NCBI RefSeq assembly: GCF_030403505.1 | Contig: NZ_JAUEMJ010000009.1 | Span: 173,436-237,435 of the forward strand | DNA length: 64,000 nucleotides | Direction: 5' to 3' | DNA from: Glycomyces tritici | GTDB taxonomy: Bacteria > Actinomycetota > Actinomycetes > Mycobacteriales > Micromonosporaceae | Shown here: positions 1-7,968 of the stretch, one piece after another | Position numbering within the stretch: position 1 is the first letter of the stretch | Layout: each line of letters begins with the position of its first letter | Translations under genes and position numbers: made by a program | Notes under the pieces: model-generated | What the model was told of the DNA's origin: nothing | What the model saw: the letters and a program-made list of their open reading frames with translations, nothing else | Databases searched by the model: none

Positions 1-956
1 TCGGCGCGGCGGCGGCGGTGGTCAACCCGACGTGGGTCCACGTCGGCCCCGAAGCGGTCTACACCCTCACCCACACCGAGCCCGGCTTCGCCGCGGCCTG
101 GCGCCTCGGCGAGGACTTCACGCTCGAACGGGCGGGCCAGGGCCAGTCCACCGGCGGCGACAACCCCTGCCACGGCATCGTGGACCCCACCGGGCGCTGG
201 CTGCTGGTCGCCAACTACGGCGACGGCGAAGGAGGCGGCTCGGTCGCGGTCCTGCCCATCGGCGAGGACGGCACGCTCGGCGAGGCCACCGACGTCTTCA
301 AGCTCGCCGGTTCGGGCCCGGACGCGGACCGCCAGACCGGCCCGCACGCGCACCAAGTGGTATGTCACATGGGACGGGTGCTGGCGGTCGACCTCGGATC
401 CGACCGCATCCACGCCTTCGACCTCAGCGACGCCGGGAAGCTCGTGCCGGCCGGGTCCACCGAGCTCGAGCCCGGGTTCGGCCCGCGTCACCTGGCGTTC
501 CTGGGCGACCGCGCGATCGTGGTGGGGGAGTTGGCGAACGCCGTCGCGGTCGGCTCCTTCGACGAGGACTCGGCCACCTTCTCCTTCCGCTCCCCGGTGG
601 CCCTGCCCGCCGGCGACGTCGCCGACTTCGCGGCCCTGCCCGACATCGGCCTGGAGGAGGACGCGCCGCGCCCGCTGCCGGCCGCCGTCGTCCCCGACCC
701 CGAGCGCGGCCTGGTGTACGTCACCGTTCGCGGCCCCGACCAGGTCGCCACCGTGGACCCCGCGGACGGCTCGCTCCTCCGCTCGGTCCCCGTCGGCGGC
801 ACGTGGCCGCGGGACGCCGTGCTCACCCCGGACGGGACGCTGCTCGTGGCCTGCCAGCACTCCGGCGAGGTCGTCCGGGTCGATCCGACGGGCGCGTCCG
901 AGCCGGTGACCGAGTGGACCGTCCCCGGCGCCACCTGCGTGGCTCCGCTCACATAA
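1..956 (+). CDS. Lactonase family beta-propeller protein (5' end cut by window)
   Basis: This is a 6-phosphogluconolactonase/YbhE-like lactonase, a cytoplasmic seven-bladed beta-propeller family that hydrolyses sugar lactones; the actual substrate cannot be read. About 312 residues follow the first visible GTG at 18, but the frame stays open to the left edge through Ala codons, so the true start is probably outside; full members have about 340 residues. Landmarks are NPCHG (residues 49-53), LLVANYG (62-68), GPHAHQV (108-114) and a late blade with LVACQHSG (near 283). The stop is 88 bases before a TetR gene that has its own promoter, so this looks like the last gene of a separate unit. Family assignment is firm, specificity is not. 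Confidence 0.88.
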   Translation, partial: GAAAAVVNPTWVHVGPEAVYTLTHTEPGFAAAWRLGEDFTLERAGQGQSTGGDNPCHGIVDPTGRWLLVANYGDGEGGGSVAVLPIGEDGTLGEATDVFKLAGSGPDADRQTGPHAHQVVCHMGRVLAVDLGSDRIHAFDLSDAGKLVPAGSTELEPGFGPRHLAFLGDRAIVVGELANAVAVGSFDEDSATFSFRSPVALPAGDVADFAALPDIGLEEDAPRPLPAAVVPDPERGLVYVTVRGPDQVATVDPADGSLLRSVPVGGTWPRDAVLTPDGTLLVACQHSGEVVRVDPTGASEPVTEWTVPGATCVAPLT

Positions 957-971
957 ACGCTTCCCACCAGG

Positions 972-996
972 AAAATTTGCGCCTGCTGCAAAATTT
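972..996. promoter_or_regulatory. Inverted repeat, likely operator of the adjacent TetR gene
   Basis: Arms AAAATTTGC (972-980) and GCAAAATTT (988-996) pair except at one central position, around a 7-base spacer. The site is AT-rich against its surroundings and lies just upstream of the TetR promoter, the usual place for an autoregulatory TetR operator. Binding is inferred. Confidence 0.5.
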
Positions 997-1009
997 CTTC
1001 ATCTGCATC

Positions 1010-1038
1010 TTGTGAACATGAGCAACCCCCACTAGGGT
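1010..1038 (+). promoter_or_regulatory. Promoter of the TetR gene, probably leaderless
   Basis: TTGTGA (1010-1015) and TAGGGT (1033-1038) are 17 bases apart. The -10 ends 6 bases before the ATG at 1045, so the transcript would start at or next to the start codon. Confidence 0.6.
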
Positions 1039-1044
1039 TGGCTC

Positions 1045-1671
1045 ATGACCGACCAGACCGGACTCCGCGAACGCAAGAAGGCCGCCACCAAGGCGGCCCT
1101 CAGCGACGCCACGCTCCGCCTGGCCCTGGAGAAGGGCGGTCTCGAGGCGGTCGCCGCCGACGAGATCGCGGCGCGAGCCGGGGTGTCCACCCGCACCTTC
1201 CACAACTACTTCCCCAGCAAGGAAGCGGCCTTCCTCTACGACTTCAACGAGATCACCGGGGAGTTCATCGCCGCGGTGCGCGATCGCGCCGCGCGGCAGC
1301 CCGTCTGGGACGCCCTGCGCGACGCCTGCGTCGGCCTGCGCATCGACGAGCGCTTCGACATCACCCAGATGCAGTGCCGCGAAGAGCTCATCCACAGCTC
1401 GCCCGAACTCATCAAGGTCCAGGCCGGCCAGTTCATGGAGCTGTTCACCGAACTCCTCGCGATCGTCGCCGAAGCCACCGGGCGCAGCACCGAGGACCCC
1501 TACCCGCGGCTCATGCTCGGCAGCGCCCTGATCGCCATGAAGATCTCCAACGAGGACTGGATCGCCAACCCCCGCGGCCGCACCCTCGCCGAAGCCATCA
1601 CCCAGGCGTTCGCGCAGATGGAGGCCGGCATCGCCCGCCCCCTCGCCGACGGCCCCGAACCAGACGCATAA
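1045..1671 (+). CDS. TetR family transcriptional regulator
   Basis: A 208-residue one-component repressor. The N-terminal helix-turn-helix lies at about residues 35-62, with the typical recognition-helix segment VSTRTFHNYFPSKE; the C-terminal two thirds are the all-helical ligand domain, which shows no recognisable ligand signature. The ATG at 1045 is chosen because the promoter's -10 box directly precedes it and no Shine-Dalgarno is visible. It lies 217 bases upstream of an MMPL exporter on the same strand, so control of that exporter and of itself through the inverted repeat at 972-996 is the natural inference. Family is certain; ligand and targets are not. Confidence 0.9.
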   Translation: MTDQTGLRERKKAATKAALSDATLRLALEKGGLEAVAADEIAARAGVSTRTFHNYFPSKEAAFLYDFNEITGEFIAAVRDRAARQPVWDALRDACVGLRIDERFDITQMQCREELIHSSPELIKVQAGQFMELFTELLAIVAEATGRSTEDPYPRLMLGSALIAMKISNEDWIANPRGRTLAEAITQAFAQMEAGIARPLADGPEPDA

Positions 1672-1888
1672 CCACACCCCATAGCCGCAACACACCAGGA
1701 AACCCGCCGCCGAAGACGCCGGCGAACACCACCCGAGCCGACCGGCCCCGCCGCCGCACACCCAACAGGCGCCGAGGGTCACGTCGTTCAAAGGCGCTGC
1801 CGTGCGACGGCACCGCCCGGTATCGACGGACCCCTCGAACGCCACCAGGCGGCGGAGCCGGAAGGTGAACCTGTAAGGAGCACCCAGC

Positions 1889-4132
1889 GTGGCCACCTTC
1901 CTCTACCGCCTCGGCAGAGGGTCCTTCAGACTGCGATGGCTCGTCCTCGCCGTCTGGGTCCTCGTCCTCGGCGGCGTCCTCACCGCCGCGGCGACCATGC
2001 AGCAGGAGACGAACCCCGAGTTCGTCCTGCCCGGCACCGAATCCCAGGAGGCCTTCGACCTCCTCGAAGCACGCTTCCCCGACGCGAACGCCGACGGCGG
2101 CACCGCCCAGATCGTGTTCGAGTCCGAGAACGGCGAACCGCTCACCGCGGACGCGAACAAGGCCGTCATCGACGACCTCGCCGCCCACATGCTCGACTCG
2201 CCGCAGATCGCCGCGGTCACCAGCCCCTTCGCCGTCGACGAAGCGGGCAACCCGATCGGGATGATCTCGGCGGACGGCCAGAACATCGCCGTCATGCAGG
2301 TCACCTACGCCGAGCCCGCCATGGAGCTCGACGAGGGCACCATCCACTACCTCGAAGACGCCATCGCCGACACCGAGGACGCGGGCGTCCGCGTCGAGGT
2401 CGGCGGCGACGTCCTCCAGCCGATGCCCGAGACCGGCACGACCGAGCTCATCGGCATCGGCGTCGCCCTGGTCGTCCTCGTCGTCACCTTCGGCGCCCTC
2501 CTCGCGGCGGGCCTGCCGATCATCACCGCGGTCCTCGGCGTCATGCTCACCACCGCGGGCATCCTCGCCGCGACCTCCTTCATGAACGTCAGCGAGTCCA
2601 CCGGCACCCTGGCCTCCATGATCGGCCTCGCCGTGGGCATCGACTACGCGCTGTTCATCCTCTCGCGCTACCGCAACGAACTCGCCGCGGACGGCCGCGT
2701 CGACGACAAGCGCGCCCGCGCCGAGGCCATGGGCCGCTCCGTCGGCACCGCCGGCTCCGCCGTGTTCTTCGCCGGCCTCACCGTCGTGATCGCGCTCCTG
2801 GGCCTCTCGGTCGTGAACATCCCGTTCCTCACCGAGATGGCCGTGGCCGCCGCCGTCACCGTCGTCATCGCCGTGCTCATCGCCGTCACCCTGCTCCCGG
2901 CCTTCGCCGGGTTCGCCGGGAAGCGGATCTTCACCAAGCGGCAGCGCCGCCGCATCGCCGAAGGGCTGCACGACGCCAAGCCCAACGGCGGCAAGCGCTG
3001 GGCCGGGTTCATCACCCGCCACCCGATCCTCGTCGCCCTGGTCGGCATCATCGGCCTCGGCACGCTCGCCTACCCGGCGCTCGACCTCGAACTGGGCCTG
3101 CCCGACGCCGGCTCCTCCGGCGAGGACACCACCCAGCGCCAGGCGTACGACCTCGTCAGCGAAGGCTTCGGCGAAGGCTTCAACGGCCAGCTCATCATCG
3201 TCGGCGACCTCGAAGACGGCGTCGACGCGATGACCGCCGCGCAGAACATCACCGAAGAGCTGGGCGGCATCGACGGCATCGCCGTCGTCGGCCAGGCGTT
3301 CCCGAACGCCGACATGGACACCGTCATGGTCACCCTCATCCCGGAGACCGGACCGTCCGACCACGCCACCAACGAACTCGTGCACGAGATCCGCGGCGCC
3401 CTCGCCGACGACACCGACGCGAACTGGTCGGTCACCGGCGCCACCGCGCTGAACATCGACATCTCCGACAACCTCAACGACGCGCTGCTGCCGTACATGC
3501 TCATCGTCGTCGGCCTCGCGGCACTCATCCTGCTGCTGGTGTTCCGCTCCATCCTCGTGCCGATCATGGCGACGCTCGGCTTCATGCTCAGCGTGTTCGC
3601 CGCCCTCGGCGCACTCGTCGCGGTCTTCCAGTGGGGCTGGGGCGCCGAGCTGTTCAACGTCGACCAGCCCGGCCCGATCATGTCGATGATGCCGATCCTC
3701 ATGATCGGCCTCGTCTTCGGCCTCGCGATGGACTACCAGATCTTCCTGGTGACCCGCGTCCGCGAAGCCTACGTGCACGGCGCCGACCCGAAGCAGGCCA
3801 TCGTGGAGGGCTACGGCCACTCCTCGCGGGTCGTGGTCGCCGCCGCGCTCATCATGATCAGCGTCTTCGCGGCGTTCATCTTCAGCGGTGAAGCGCTCAT
3901 CGCCTCGATGGGCTTCGCGCTGGCCGCGGCCGTCATCTTCGACGCGTTCGTGGTCCGCATGGCGATCATCCCCGCGATCATGGCCCTCATCGGCCGCGGC
4001 TCGTGGTGGATCCCCAAGTGGCTCGACCGCATCCTGCCGAACGTGGACGTCGAAGGGGACAAGCTCCAGGAGCACCTCACCAAGGACGCCCCGCGCGAAG
4101 ACGAGCGCGAGCTCGTCGGAGCGTCCAAGTAG
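1889..4132 (+). CDS. MMPL family RND-type transporter
   Basis: An inner-membrane exporter of the MMPL class, 747 residues, which in actinobacteria moves lipids or lipophilic compounds using proton flux. It has the duplicated RND layout: a first transmembrane helix at about 15-35, an extracytoplasmic domain to about 180, a helix bundle to about 335, then the same order again. Each half carries the proton-relay type motif: GIDYALFILSR near 250 and AMDYQIFLVTR near 613. The GTG start at 1889 follows AAGGAG at a good distance. An upstream TetR gene on the same strand probably controls it, suggesting a drug- or lipid-induced exporter; cargo unknown. Confidence 0.92.
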   Translation: MATFLYRLGRGSFRLRWLVLAVWVLVLGGVLTAAATMQQETNPEFVLPGTESQEAFDLLEARFPDANADGGTAQIVFESENGEPLTADANKAVIDDLAAHMLDSPQIAAVTSPFAVDEAGNPIGMISADGQNIAVMQVTYAEPAMELDEGTIHYLEDAIADTEDAGVRVEVGGDVLQPMPETGTTELIGIGVALVVLVVTFGALLAAGLPIITAVLGVMLTTAGILAATSFMNVSESTGTLASMIGLAVGIDYALFILSRYRNELAADGRVDDKRARAEAMGRSVGTAGSAVFFAGLTVVIALLGLSVVNIPFLTEMAVAAAVTVVIAVLIAVTLLPAFAGFAGKRIFTKRQRRRIAEGLHDAKPNGGKRWAGFITRHPILVALVGIIGLGTLAYPALDLELGLPDAGSSGEDTTQRQAYDLVSEGFGEGFNGQLIIVGDLEDGVDAMTAAQNITEELGGIDGIAVVGQAFPNADMDTVMVTLIPETGPSDHATNELVHEIRGALADDTDANWSVTGATALNIDISDNLNDALLPYMLIVVGLAALILLLVFRSILVPIMATLGFMLSVFAALGALVAVFQWGWGAELFNVDQPGPIMSMMPILMIGLVFGLAMDYQIFLVTRVREAYVHGADPKQAIVEGYGHSSRVVVAAALIMISVFAAFIFSGEALIASMGFALAAAVIFDAFVVRMAIIPAIMALIGRGSWWIPKWLDRILPNVDVEGDKLQEHLTKDAPREDERELVGASK

Positions 4133-4144
4133 CCGATGCCTGAA

Positions 4145-4175
4145 GGGGACCGGGCCGACCCCCGGCCCGGTCCCC
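4145..4175 (+). terminator. Strong hairpin after the MMPL gene
   Basis: A perfect 12-bp stem, GGGGACCGGGCC with GGCCCGGTCCCC, around a 7-base loop, 12 bases after the MMPL stop. There is no T-run, as is common in high-GC genomes. It separates MMPL from the DedA gene. Confidence 0.65.
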
Positions 4176-4202
4176 TCCGGCACTCGGTGAACGGGGGGAC
4201 CC

Positions 4203-4898
4203 ATGACGGTCTTCTTCTGGGCGATGCTCATCCTCATCGGCATGGTGGTCGCGGACTTCTTCGTCCCCATGCTTCCGAGCGCGACGCTCGTGACCGCCGC
4301 CGCCGGACTCGTCTTCGGCAACCCGCTCCTCATCGGCGTGCTGCTCGTCGGGGCCGCCGTCGCCTCCTGGCTCGGCGAATTCCTGGGCTACCGGCTGTTC
4401 CGTACGCTGCGCGCGGGCCTCGCCCGCCGCAGCCCGCGCGCCGTGCGCGGGCTCGTGACCGGCACCGCCCTGAAACTCGAGACGCTCCTGCAGCGCACCA
4501 TCGGCGACCACCCGTACCGGACGACGATGGTGGCGCGGTTCCTGCCCGCCGGGCGCACCGCGCTGGCGTGGGCGGCGGCCGGCACCGCCAAGCCGCCCTA
4601 CGCGCGCATGGCCGCGCTCGGCGGGGTCCTGTGGGCCGTGTACTCGGTCGGCCTGGGCCTGGCGATCGCCTGGATCGCCGGACCGGGACTGCAGTCGCTC
4701 GTCGGCTCGGTCGTCACCATGGCGGCCGTGGGGCTGTTCCTCGGCTGGCTCGCCCGCCGCTGGCAGCACACCCACCCCGACCAGCCGGGCGACACCGCCA
4801 CGGTCCTCGCGATCACGGCGGCACCCGCGGTCGCCGAGCCGCCCTCGCCGGCCGCCGGCACCGACGACGCGAGCGGAACGGCGGCACGCGCCGCCTGA
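4203..4898 (+). CDS. DedA family (VTT domain) membrane protein
   Basis: A 231-residue integral membrane protein of the DedA/SNARE-associated family, whose members support membrane homeostasis and lipid scrambling. Hydrophobic segments occur near residues 3-25, 30-55, 150-170 and 175-195. The diagnostic motif ARFLPAGRTALAWAAG lies at about residues 109-124. The last 30 residues are an Ala/Pro-rich soluble tail. The ATG at 4203 follows a GGGGGG stretch. A hairpin separates it from the MMPL gene, so co-transcription is not assured. Confidence 0.88.
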   Translation: MTVFFWAMLILIGMVVADFFVPMLPSATLVTAAAGLVFGNPLLIGVLLVGAAVASWLGEFLGYRLFRTLRAGLARRSPRAVRGLVTGTALKLETLLQRTIGDHPYRTTMVARFLPAGRTALAWAAAGTAKPPYARMAALGGVLWAVYSVGLGLAIAWIAGPGLQSLVGSVVTMAAVGLFLGWLARRWQHTHPDQPGDTATVLAITAAPAVAEPPSPAAGTDDASGTAARAA

Positions 4899-4903
4899 AA
4901 CCG

Positions 4904-4919
4904 GTGGCATATCACATGT
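4904..4919 (+). repeat. Copy of a GTGnnnTRTCACATG motif
   Basis: This 16-base word, with looser copies at 357-372 and 7461-7476, shares 11 fixed positions across all three. Here it directly follows the DedA stop and precedes the terminator; the other two are inside genes. Function unknown and chance not excluded. Confidence 0.25.
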
Positions 4920-4929
4920 CACACTCCAC

Positions 4930-4992
4930 AAGGGCCTGTCCGAGGCCGGCTGCAATCACGGCCGGACCCGGACGGGCCTTTCTGGGGTTTTT
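4930..4992 (+). terminator. Terminator after the DedA gene
   Basis: An outer stem pairs AAGGGCCTGTCCG with CGGACGGGCCTTT, using a few G-U pairs, and encloses a second GGCCGG/CCGGCC stem. It is followed by TTTCTGGGGTTTTT, an unusually T-rich tail for this DNA, so it is a good intrinsic terminator. Confidence 0.7.
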
Positions 4993-5163
4993 CGGGACAT
5001 TGCGATGTGTCAATGTCACCCGCGATCACGATTTGTCACTGATCTGACATTTCCTCGTGTTTAGTGTCCTTTGCGGACCGGTACCCTGAGGCTTGTGCCA
5101 GGATCCCGGACACTACGGGTGGGTGTCGGCAGGGACTTGTGAAGGTGACACAGGTGGGAGTCC

Positions 5164-5766
5164 ATGATCCGCGTACTCGTCCAGCACGACCAATGCCTCT
5201 GGCAGACGGCACTGAGCCGAGGACTGTCCGGCGAGCAGGGCATCAGCCTCATCGACGGCGCCGAACGCGATGAAGACGCGCTGGCGGCGGCCTTGCGCCT
5301 GCAGCCCGACGTCCTCGTCCACGACACCGGTTTACTGCCGCCCGAACGCGCCGAAGCCCTCTGCGCGGCACTGCCCGACATGAGCGTGCTGCTCCTCGTC
5401 GACCCCACCCGCACCGCAGGCCTCTCCGAAGACCTGACCCGGCTCGCGCCGCGTGTCGGCTTCATGACCACCGGGGCGACCTTCGAACGGCTCATCGACG
5501 CGATCCACCGCCTCACCGGCGGCGAGGCCGTGATCGACGGGACGATCGCGCTGGCGGCCATGCGCGCCCGGAGCAACCCGCTCACGAAGCGGGAGCGGGA
5601 GGTCCTGAGCCACGTCGGGACGGGCGCGACCACGCGGGAGATCGCGGAACAGCTGTTCCTGCGGGTGGAGACGGTCCGCAACTACCTGTCGAACGCGATC
5701 CACAAGTCGGGGGCGCGCAGCCGCATCGACGCGGTGCGCATCGCTCAAGAGGCGGGCTGGATCTGA
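5164..5766 (+). CDS. RamR/AmfR-like orphan response regulator (NarL family)
   Basis: A 200-residue DNA-binding regulator and likely activator of the neighbouring lanthipeptide genes, by analogy with RamR/AmfR. The receiver half keeps an Asp in the phosphorylation position (Asp54, VHDTG) but has only one residue of the usual acidic pair (Asp9), and the conserved Lys is replaced in FMTTGATF near 105. It is therefore a degenerate receiver that may work without a kinase, and none is encoded nearby. The LuxR-type HTH spans about 137-195 (LTKREREVLSHV, then TTREIAEQLFL). Its 3' end overlaps the convergent exporter gene by 22 bp. The role is inferred from synteny. Confidence 0.82.
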   Translation: MIRVLVQHDQCLWQTALSRGLSGEQGISLIDGAERDEDALAAALRLQPDVLVHDTGLLPPERAEALCAALPDMSVLLLVDPTRTAGLSEDLTRLAPRVGFMTTGATFERLIDAIHRLTGGEAVIDGTIALAAMRARSNPLTKREREVLSHVGTGATTREIAEQLFLRVETVRNYLSNAIHKSGARSRIDAVRIAQEAGWI

Positions 5767-7751
5767 CCCGCGGTGACCCGGGCCGTCGCCTTGGGCGGCA
5801 GCGGATCCGGCGCGGCCGGGTGCTCGTCGCCCCAGTGCGCCAGCAGGCTCCGGTACAGCGGTGACGCGCCGCGCAGGTGCTCGTGGTCGCCGATGGCGGC
5901 GCTGCCGCCGTCGAGGACGAGGAGCCGGCGGGCCCGCATCGCGGAGCTCGCGCGGTGGGCGATGACGAGGAGGGTGCCGCGGGCGGCGAAGGCCGCCTCG
6001 GCGCGGGCCTCGGCGGCCGGGTCGAGATGGCAGGTGGCCTCGTCGAGGACGGCGATCGGGGCGGGGGAGCGGTAGGCGCGGGCGAGTGCGATGAGCTGCC
6101 GTTCCCCGGCCGAGAGCCGGCGCGGATCGAGCACCGCGTCGAGCCCGCCGAGCCGGTCGACCAGGGCCGCGGCGCCTACGGCGGCGAGTGCTGCGGCGAG
6201 TTCGGGGTCGGAGGCGTCCGGGTCGAGGTATCGCAGGTTGTCGCGGGCGGTGCCGGTGAAGACGTACGCCTCCTGGGGGATGAGCACGCGGCGCTTGGCG
6301 AGTTCGGCCGGGGTGAAGGCGGCGGCGTCGGTGCGGCCGTAGGCGACCGCGCCCGCGTCGGGTCGCAGGAGGCCGCAGAGGAGCGCGGCCAGGGTGGACT
6401 TGCCGATGCCGCTGGGGCCGATGATCGCGAGGTGGTCGCCTTCGGGGACGGTGAGGTCGAGGTCGTCGACGGCCGGTGAGGCGTGCGGGCCGTAGGCGAA
6501 GCTGAGGCCTTGTGCGGTGAGCGCGGGCGGTTGATTGCCGGGGTATCGGGTCGGTTCGTCCTGCCCCCGGGGCCGGGTGTGTCCGAACTGGACTGCCCCC
6601 GGTTCGATGGTGTCGTGAGGGTCCGACAATTCGAGGTCGTCTGTTCCCTGGGGTCGGGTGTTTCGGATCGCAGGGCCCCCCGGTTCGAGTGTGGCGCGGG
6701 GGTGTGACAGTTCGGCAGTGGCAGTGGCAGTGGCAGTGGCAGTGGCAGTGGCAGTGGCAGTGGCAGTGGCAGTGGCGGCCGGGGCGTCGGCGCGGTCGCT
6801 GGGATGGGCCGACGTGTGCGAGCGGTCGTCGAGAATGCGGCCCAGGGCGACGCAGAGGCGCAGGCCGCTGTTGCCGAGGCCGCTGACGAGGGTGTTGAGG
6901 GCGGGTTGGATGCCGGTGAGCACGTAGAGCAGCGCCCCGGTGAGCGCTCCTGCCGTGAGCCCGCGGTCGGCGAGCCACGGTGCGGCGGCGAGGACGGCCA
7001 GGAGCGGCAGCCAGCCGCCAACCGCGAAGCACATGGCGCGCAGCGCCGCCGCGCCGGCCAGTGCCCGCTCGGCGGCGGCGAGCCGCTCGATCGGTCCGGC
7101 GGTGAACGCCTCGCCGTACGCTTCGCCGCCGCAGCCGGTGAGGTCGGTCGCGGCGGCCGCGACCTGGCCGACGCGTTCGGCCATGCGCTCATCGGCCTCG
7201 GCGGCGCGGCGGTGCCGCGCGGCGGCGAAGCCGATCGTCGCGATGAAGGCGAACAGCCCCAGCAGGAACGGCGGCAGCACGAACAGCGCGAGGCGCGGAT
7301 CGAGCGCAAGCAGGCCCACGGTGACACCGACTGCGGTGACGAGGCATCCGCGAACGGCGAGCACCACGCCCGCGTAGGAGTCGCGGGCGATCTCGACCTG
7401 TCGGGCGAGGCGGGAGACGGCGCCCGTGTCGGGTCGACCGGCCACGGAGTCCTGCAGCGCGTGACCTATCACATGGCGCACCAGGCGGTCCCGGAACGGC
7501 TCCACTGTGGCGCCGAGGGTCGCGTAGAGCCCGCGGGTGCCGAACGCGCCGACGACTGCGGCGGCCATGAGCCCGCCGAGCCAGGCGACGCCGGTCCAAG
7601 GGCGACCGGCGAGGAACCCGTCGTCGAGGGCGCGCGCGACCATGAGCCCGAAGAGCGCGGTCGGGAGCGTCTCGGGAATCGACCAGAGGAAGAGCGCGAG
7701 CAGGGCCCTCGGCCGGAGTCCGGAAGCGGCGTAGCGCAGGACGGCCCTCAT
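5745..7751 (-). CDS. ABC exporter subunit with Thr-Ala repeat linker (RamB/AmfA-like)
   Basis: Half-size ABC exporter, about 668 residues from the ATG at 7751; in-frame TTG (7769) and GTG (7805) are alternatives and no start has a clear ribosome site. A six-helix membrane domain fills about 1-300. The linker holds about ten Thr-Ala dipeptides (about 326-346) and then two diverged copies of a 27-residue unit starting ELSHPRATLEP and ELSDPHDTIEP. The nucleotide domain has Walker A GPSGIGKST, a divergent signature LSAGERQ, Walker B AVLDEATCHLD with catalytic Glu, and an H-loop IAHR. There is no C39 peptidase domain. With the next gene it should form a heterodimer exporting the lanthipeptide. Confidence 0.88.
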   Translation of the reverse strand: MRAVLRYAASGLRPRALLALFLWSIPETLPTALFGLMVARALDDGFLAGRPWTGVAWLGGLMAAAVVGAFGTRGLYATLGATVEPFRDRLVRHVIGHALQDSVAGRPDTGAVSRLARQVEIARDSYAGVVLAVRGCLVTAVGVTVGLLALDPRLALFVLPPFLLGLFAFIATIGFAAARHRRAAEADERMAERVGQVAAAATDLTGCGGEAYGEAFTAGPIERLAAAERALAGAAALRAMCFAVGGWLPLLAVLAAAPWLADRGLTAGALTGALLYVLTGIQPALNTLVSGLGNSGLRLCVALGRILDDRSHTSAHPSDRADAPAATATATATATATATATATATAELSHPRATLEPGGPAIRNTRPQGTDDLELSDPHDTIEPGAVQFGHTRPRGQDEPTRYPGNQPPALTAQGLSFAYGPHASPAVDDLDLTVPEGDHLAIIGPSGIGKSTLAALLCGLLRPDAGAVAYGRTDAAAFTPAELAKRRVLIPQEAYVFTGTARDNLRYLDPDASDPELAAALAAVGAAALVDRLGGLDAVLDPRRLSAGERQLIALARAYRSPAPIAVLDEATCHLDPAAEARAEAAFAARGTLLVIAHRASSAMRARRLLVLDGGSAAIGDHEHLRGASPLYRSLLAHWGDEHPAAPDPLPPKATARVTAGQIQPAS
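6714..6773. repeat. Ten perfect copies of a hexanucleotide (GGCAGT)
   Basis: A 60-base perfect tandem array, read on the coding minus strand as ACTGCC, i.e. Thr-Ala. It lies inside the exporter gene between the membrane and ATPase domains. Six-base units keep the frame, so slippage would alter linker length without inactivating the protein. Confidence 0.95.
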
Positions 7752-7968
7752 GACGCGGCCGCCGAGCAATGTGAGGAGCGGCGGGGGTGATGCGTGACAT
7801 GCCACCGCAGTGTCCAGGGGTTCGCGCGGTGGGTCGCACGCGAACGCGAGCGTGAACGGCGTCGGTGGTGGGGATGAGGGCCCGGGGTCGGGGCGACGGC
7901 GACGGCGCGCGGCGCCTTGCCGGGCGGCTGCATTGTCGTCGTAGTGGGGCCCGGACGCTGGTCTGAGT

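Noticed and set aside
1598..4333. 911-codon open frame on the minus strand across the MMPL gene
   Set aside because: Mirror frame of a high-GC gene; translation is low-complexity Asp/Glu/Gly-rich with no domain, while the plus strand encodes an obvious MMPL protein.
6658..6927. Plus-strand frames reading Val-Ala or Gln-Trp repeats through the hexamer array
   Set aside because: Artefacts of the tandem repeat read in other frames; no ribosome site or domain.
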